DNA of 10,641 bases from Smittium mucronatum (taxonomy: Eukaryota; Kickxellomycota; Harpellomycetes; Harpellales; Legeriomycetaceae). The position numbers were made by a program, and so were the translations under genes. The number at the start of each line of letters is the position of its first letter. Position 1 is the stretch's first letter. Where the stretch lies: positions 1 through 10,641 of the forward strand of contig LSSL01003661.1 in assembly GCA_001953115.1 (NCBI GenBank). Direction: 5' to 3'. Shown here piece after piece: positions 9,461 to 10,641 of this stretch. The notes beneath the pieces are model-generated. The model was not told where the DNA came from. It did no database searches and saw nothing but the letters and a program-made list of their open reading frames with translations.

Positions 9461-9622
9461 TTCTTAGGAAGAACCACTCATCAACAGTGTGAAGCACCTT
9501 TTTTGATGGTTATGACAACAGTAATTTGCCTTGATCCGAGATCAAATAATCACTTTAGAATATTTCTCAATCTACACCAAGTTGTTTTGCTGGATATAAA
9601 CTTTTTTTTGATATTTTATTAG
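9461..9622 (+). CDS. possible short gene or exon, function unknown
   Basis: A plus frame is open from after a TAG (9458-9460) to the TAG at 9620-9622. Its first ATG, at 9506, would give 38 residues. The upstream part reads FLGRTTHQQCEAPFL and the ATG part contains TTVICLDPRSNNHF, a mix of residues (Cys, Gln, Pro, His, Arg) unlike chance frames in this DNA. Bases 9481-9540 are 40% G+C. The end, DINFFLIFY, drifts back to AT-type residues, so an exon may end earlier. The minus strand also has a short open frame with a Cys/His-rich stretch, YCCHNHQKRC. No family is recognised and no partner exon was found. Confidence 0.22.
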   Translation, partial: FLGRTTHQQCEAPFLMVMTTVICLDPRSNNHFRIFLNLHQVVLLDINFFLIFY

Positions 9623-9731
9623 TTTATTGAAACCAAATATTCATACGAAATGGTTGTTAAAACAAAAGAAAATATTTCTTATAGAATGTAAACTTTTTTT
9701 TAAAACATTAGAAATCTGAAAACATCGCTAA

Positions 9732-10048
9732 ATTCATAGTGGTTTTAAATTCAACACCACAATATATACTATTAAACGTAAAGGTGAGCCTTTTCTGGTT
9801 TTGAATGACTCATTCATACCTTGGGAAAGTCAGGTGGAAAGGGAAAACAAATAGAAATTTATATTGACATCGGGTCATCGAAAATAAAAACCAATAGCAC
9901 TAGTTACTTAAATAGTCATAAAGGATCTGTAAATATTAACGCATTGTTTCTTTGGGATTTTTATGTAATTTTCGTCTATAAATGGATTTGCGTATATTTA
10001 AAAACAGATTTTAAAAATGAGTCCAAATCTATTCGTCAGAAAATATAG
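9732..10048 (+). pseudogene. gene-like stretch in two frames: frameshifted relic or small spliced gene
   Basis: Two overlapping plus frames look coding. Frame 1 (9732-9854) includes TTIYTIKRKGEPFLVLNDSF and stops at TAG. Frame 2 (9821-10048) includes GKSGGKGKQIEIYIDIGSSK and has no ATG, beginning only at a TTG. G+C reaches 42% at 9781-9840 and decays to 20% by 9961. Two readings fit. One is a single-base frameshift near the A-rich run at 9843-9851, which joins frame 1 to frame 2. The other is splicing: GTGAGC (from 9783) to GTCAG (ending 9833) removes a short intron and joins the frames in phase. A second candidate intron, GTAAAT (from 9930) to AAAACAG, would end the protein differently. IYIDIGSSKI loosely recalls the IDxGSS motif of retropepsins, but one motif is not enough. 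No start codon is visible in frame. Confidence 0.28.
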
Positions 10049-10641
10049 CAATAGTAGTTAATAAAAATCGTTCAAATAGAAGACCCATTATGGATATTTC
10101 AAACAATTCTCAAATTTCATATCATCTATTTATTTGTAAGATATCTGATCTTTTTCATCATAGAGATGAGATTTTGATCATCTTTATATTCCCGATAAAA
10201 ATTTTACATCTTTTTATTTATTATTATTGAGCATATTTCAAAGCTTTTTCTCTTTTTTTTCCCATATCCCAAATTAAAATATTGAACCCATGATGTGAAT
10301 AATATGTAAAAACAATTCACCAATAAAATAAAAGAATTGTTATTTTGTGAAAGTTCTTTTACAAAAAATAATACGGTTTTGGCTAATTATGAGGGTTTCA
10401 TTTGATTGATATTATAAATAAGATCTTATATTCTGAACTATATTATAACAAAAAGATTCTTCGACAACAAATTAACTTTTTATTTCTTTATAAATTAAAT
10501 CCGGATTTAAAAATAAAAAATTCAAAATTTTCAAATTAATAAGCGCTTTAATGTGGCTATGAAATTTTAATTTTAATGGCGATTTTTTTTCTATATTAAA
10601 GCAAACAATGATTAACTATTCAATTTTTAGCATACTATTGT
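10049..10641. other. AT-rich right flank without recognisable genes
   Basis: Stops are dense on both strands and A/T runs common. The only structure noted is the inverted repeat at 10311-10341. I see no gene, RNA gene or mobile-element end here. Confidence 0.6.
10311..10341. repeat. 8-bp inverted repeat, possible hairpin
   Basis: AACAATTC (10311-10318) and GAATTGTT (10334-10341) are perfect reverse complements around a 15-base A-rich loop. No gene ends close by, so it is not obviously a 3'-end signal. Confidence 0.35.

Noticed and set aside
9821..9860. GKSGGKGK resembling the N-terminal tail of histone H2A or H2A.Z
   Set aside because: The motif is low in information and the following residues show no histone-fold sequence.

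Overview
The window looks like nuclear DNA of a very AT-rich eukaryote, most likely a fungus. The best evidence is one clear gene on the minus strand (6464-7787). It encodes a secreted, GPI-anchored cell-wall protein of the Ecm33/Sps2/Pst1 family, which is characteristic of fungi. The gene has a textbook small spliceosomal intron: GTAAGT donor, TACTAAA branch site, TTACAG acceptor. The exact lineage cannot be read from the sequence.

Layout. Bases 2-46 are GC-rich and may be the last codons of a gene entering from the left. From there to about 6.46 kb lies a gene desert: hand-counted lines hold only 12-17% G+C, dense stops and long A/T runs, with a few small GC-richer islets (near 1.08, 1.55, 2.04 and 6.25 kb). 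The ECM33-like gene fills 6464-7787 at roughly 33-43% G+C in sampled lines. It is read leftwards, from a 52-base first exon carrying the signal peptide into a 1190-base second exon. A pyrimidine tract lies just upstream of its start. A small predicted membrane protein with three hydrophobic segments is read rightwards at 8920-9213 (31% G+C) and matches no family I recognise.

Three further stretches on the right, 8041-8560, 9461-9622 and 9732-10048, stand out from the AT background by base composition and by short protein-like open frames. None has a complete gene model. They may be exons of small spliced genes, decayed genes, or mobile-element remains. The last 600 bases return to plain AT-rich sequence.

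Nothing shows the two recognisable genes working together: they are divergent, 1.1 kb apart, with separate promoters. The window reads as a few genes or gene remnants set in extremely AT-rich filler. I found no rRNA, tRNA, CRISPR array, intact transposon or convincing new multi-gene system.
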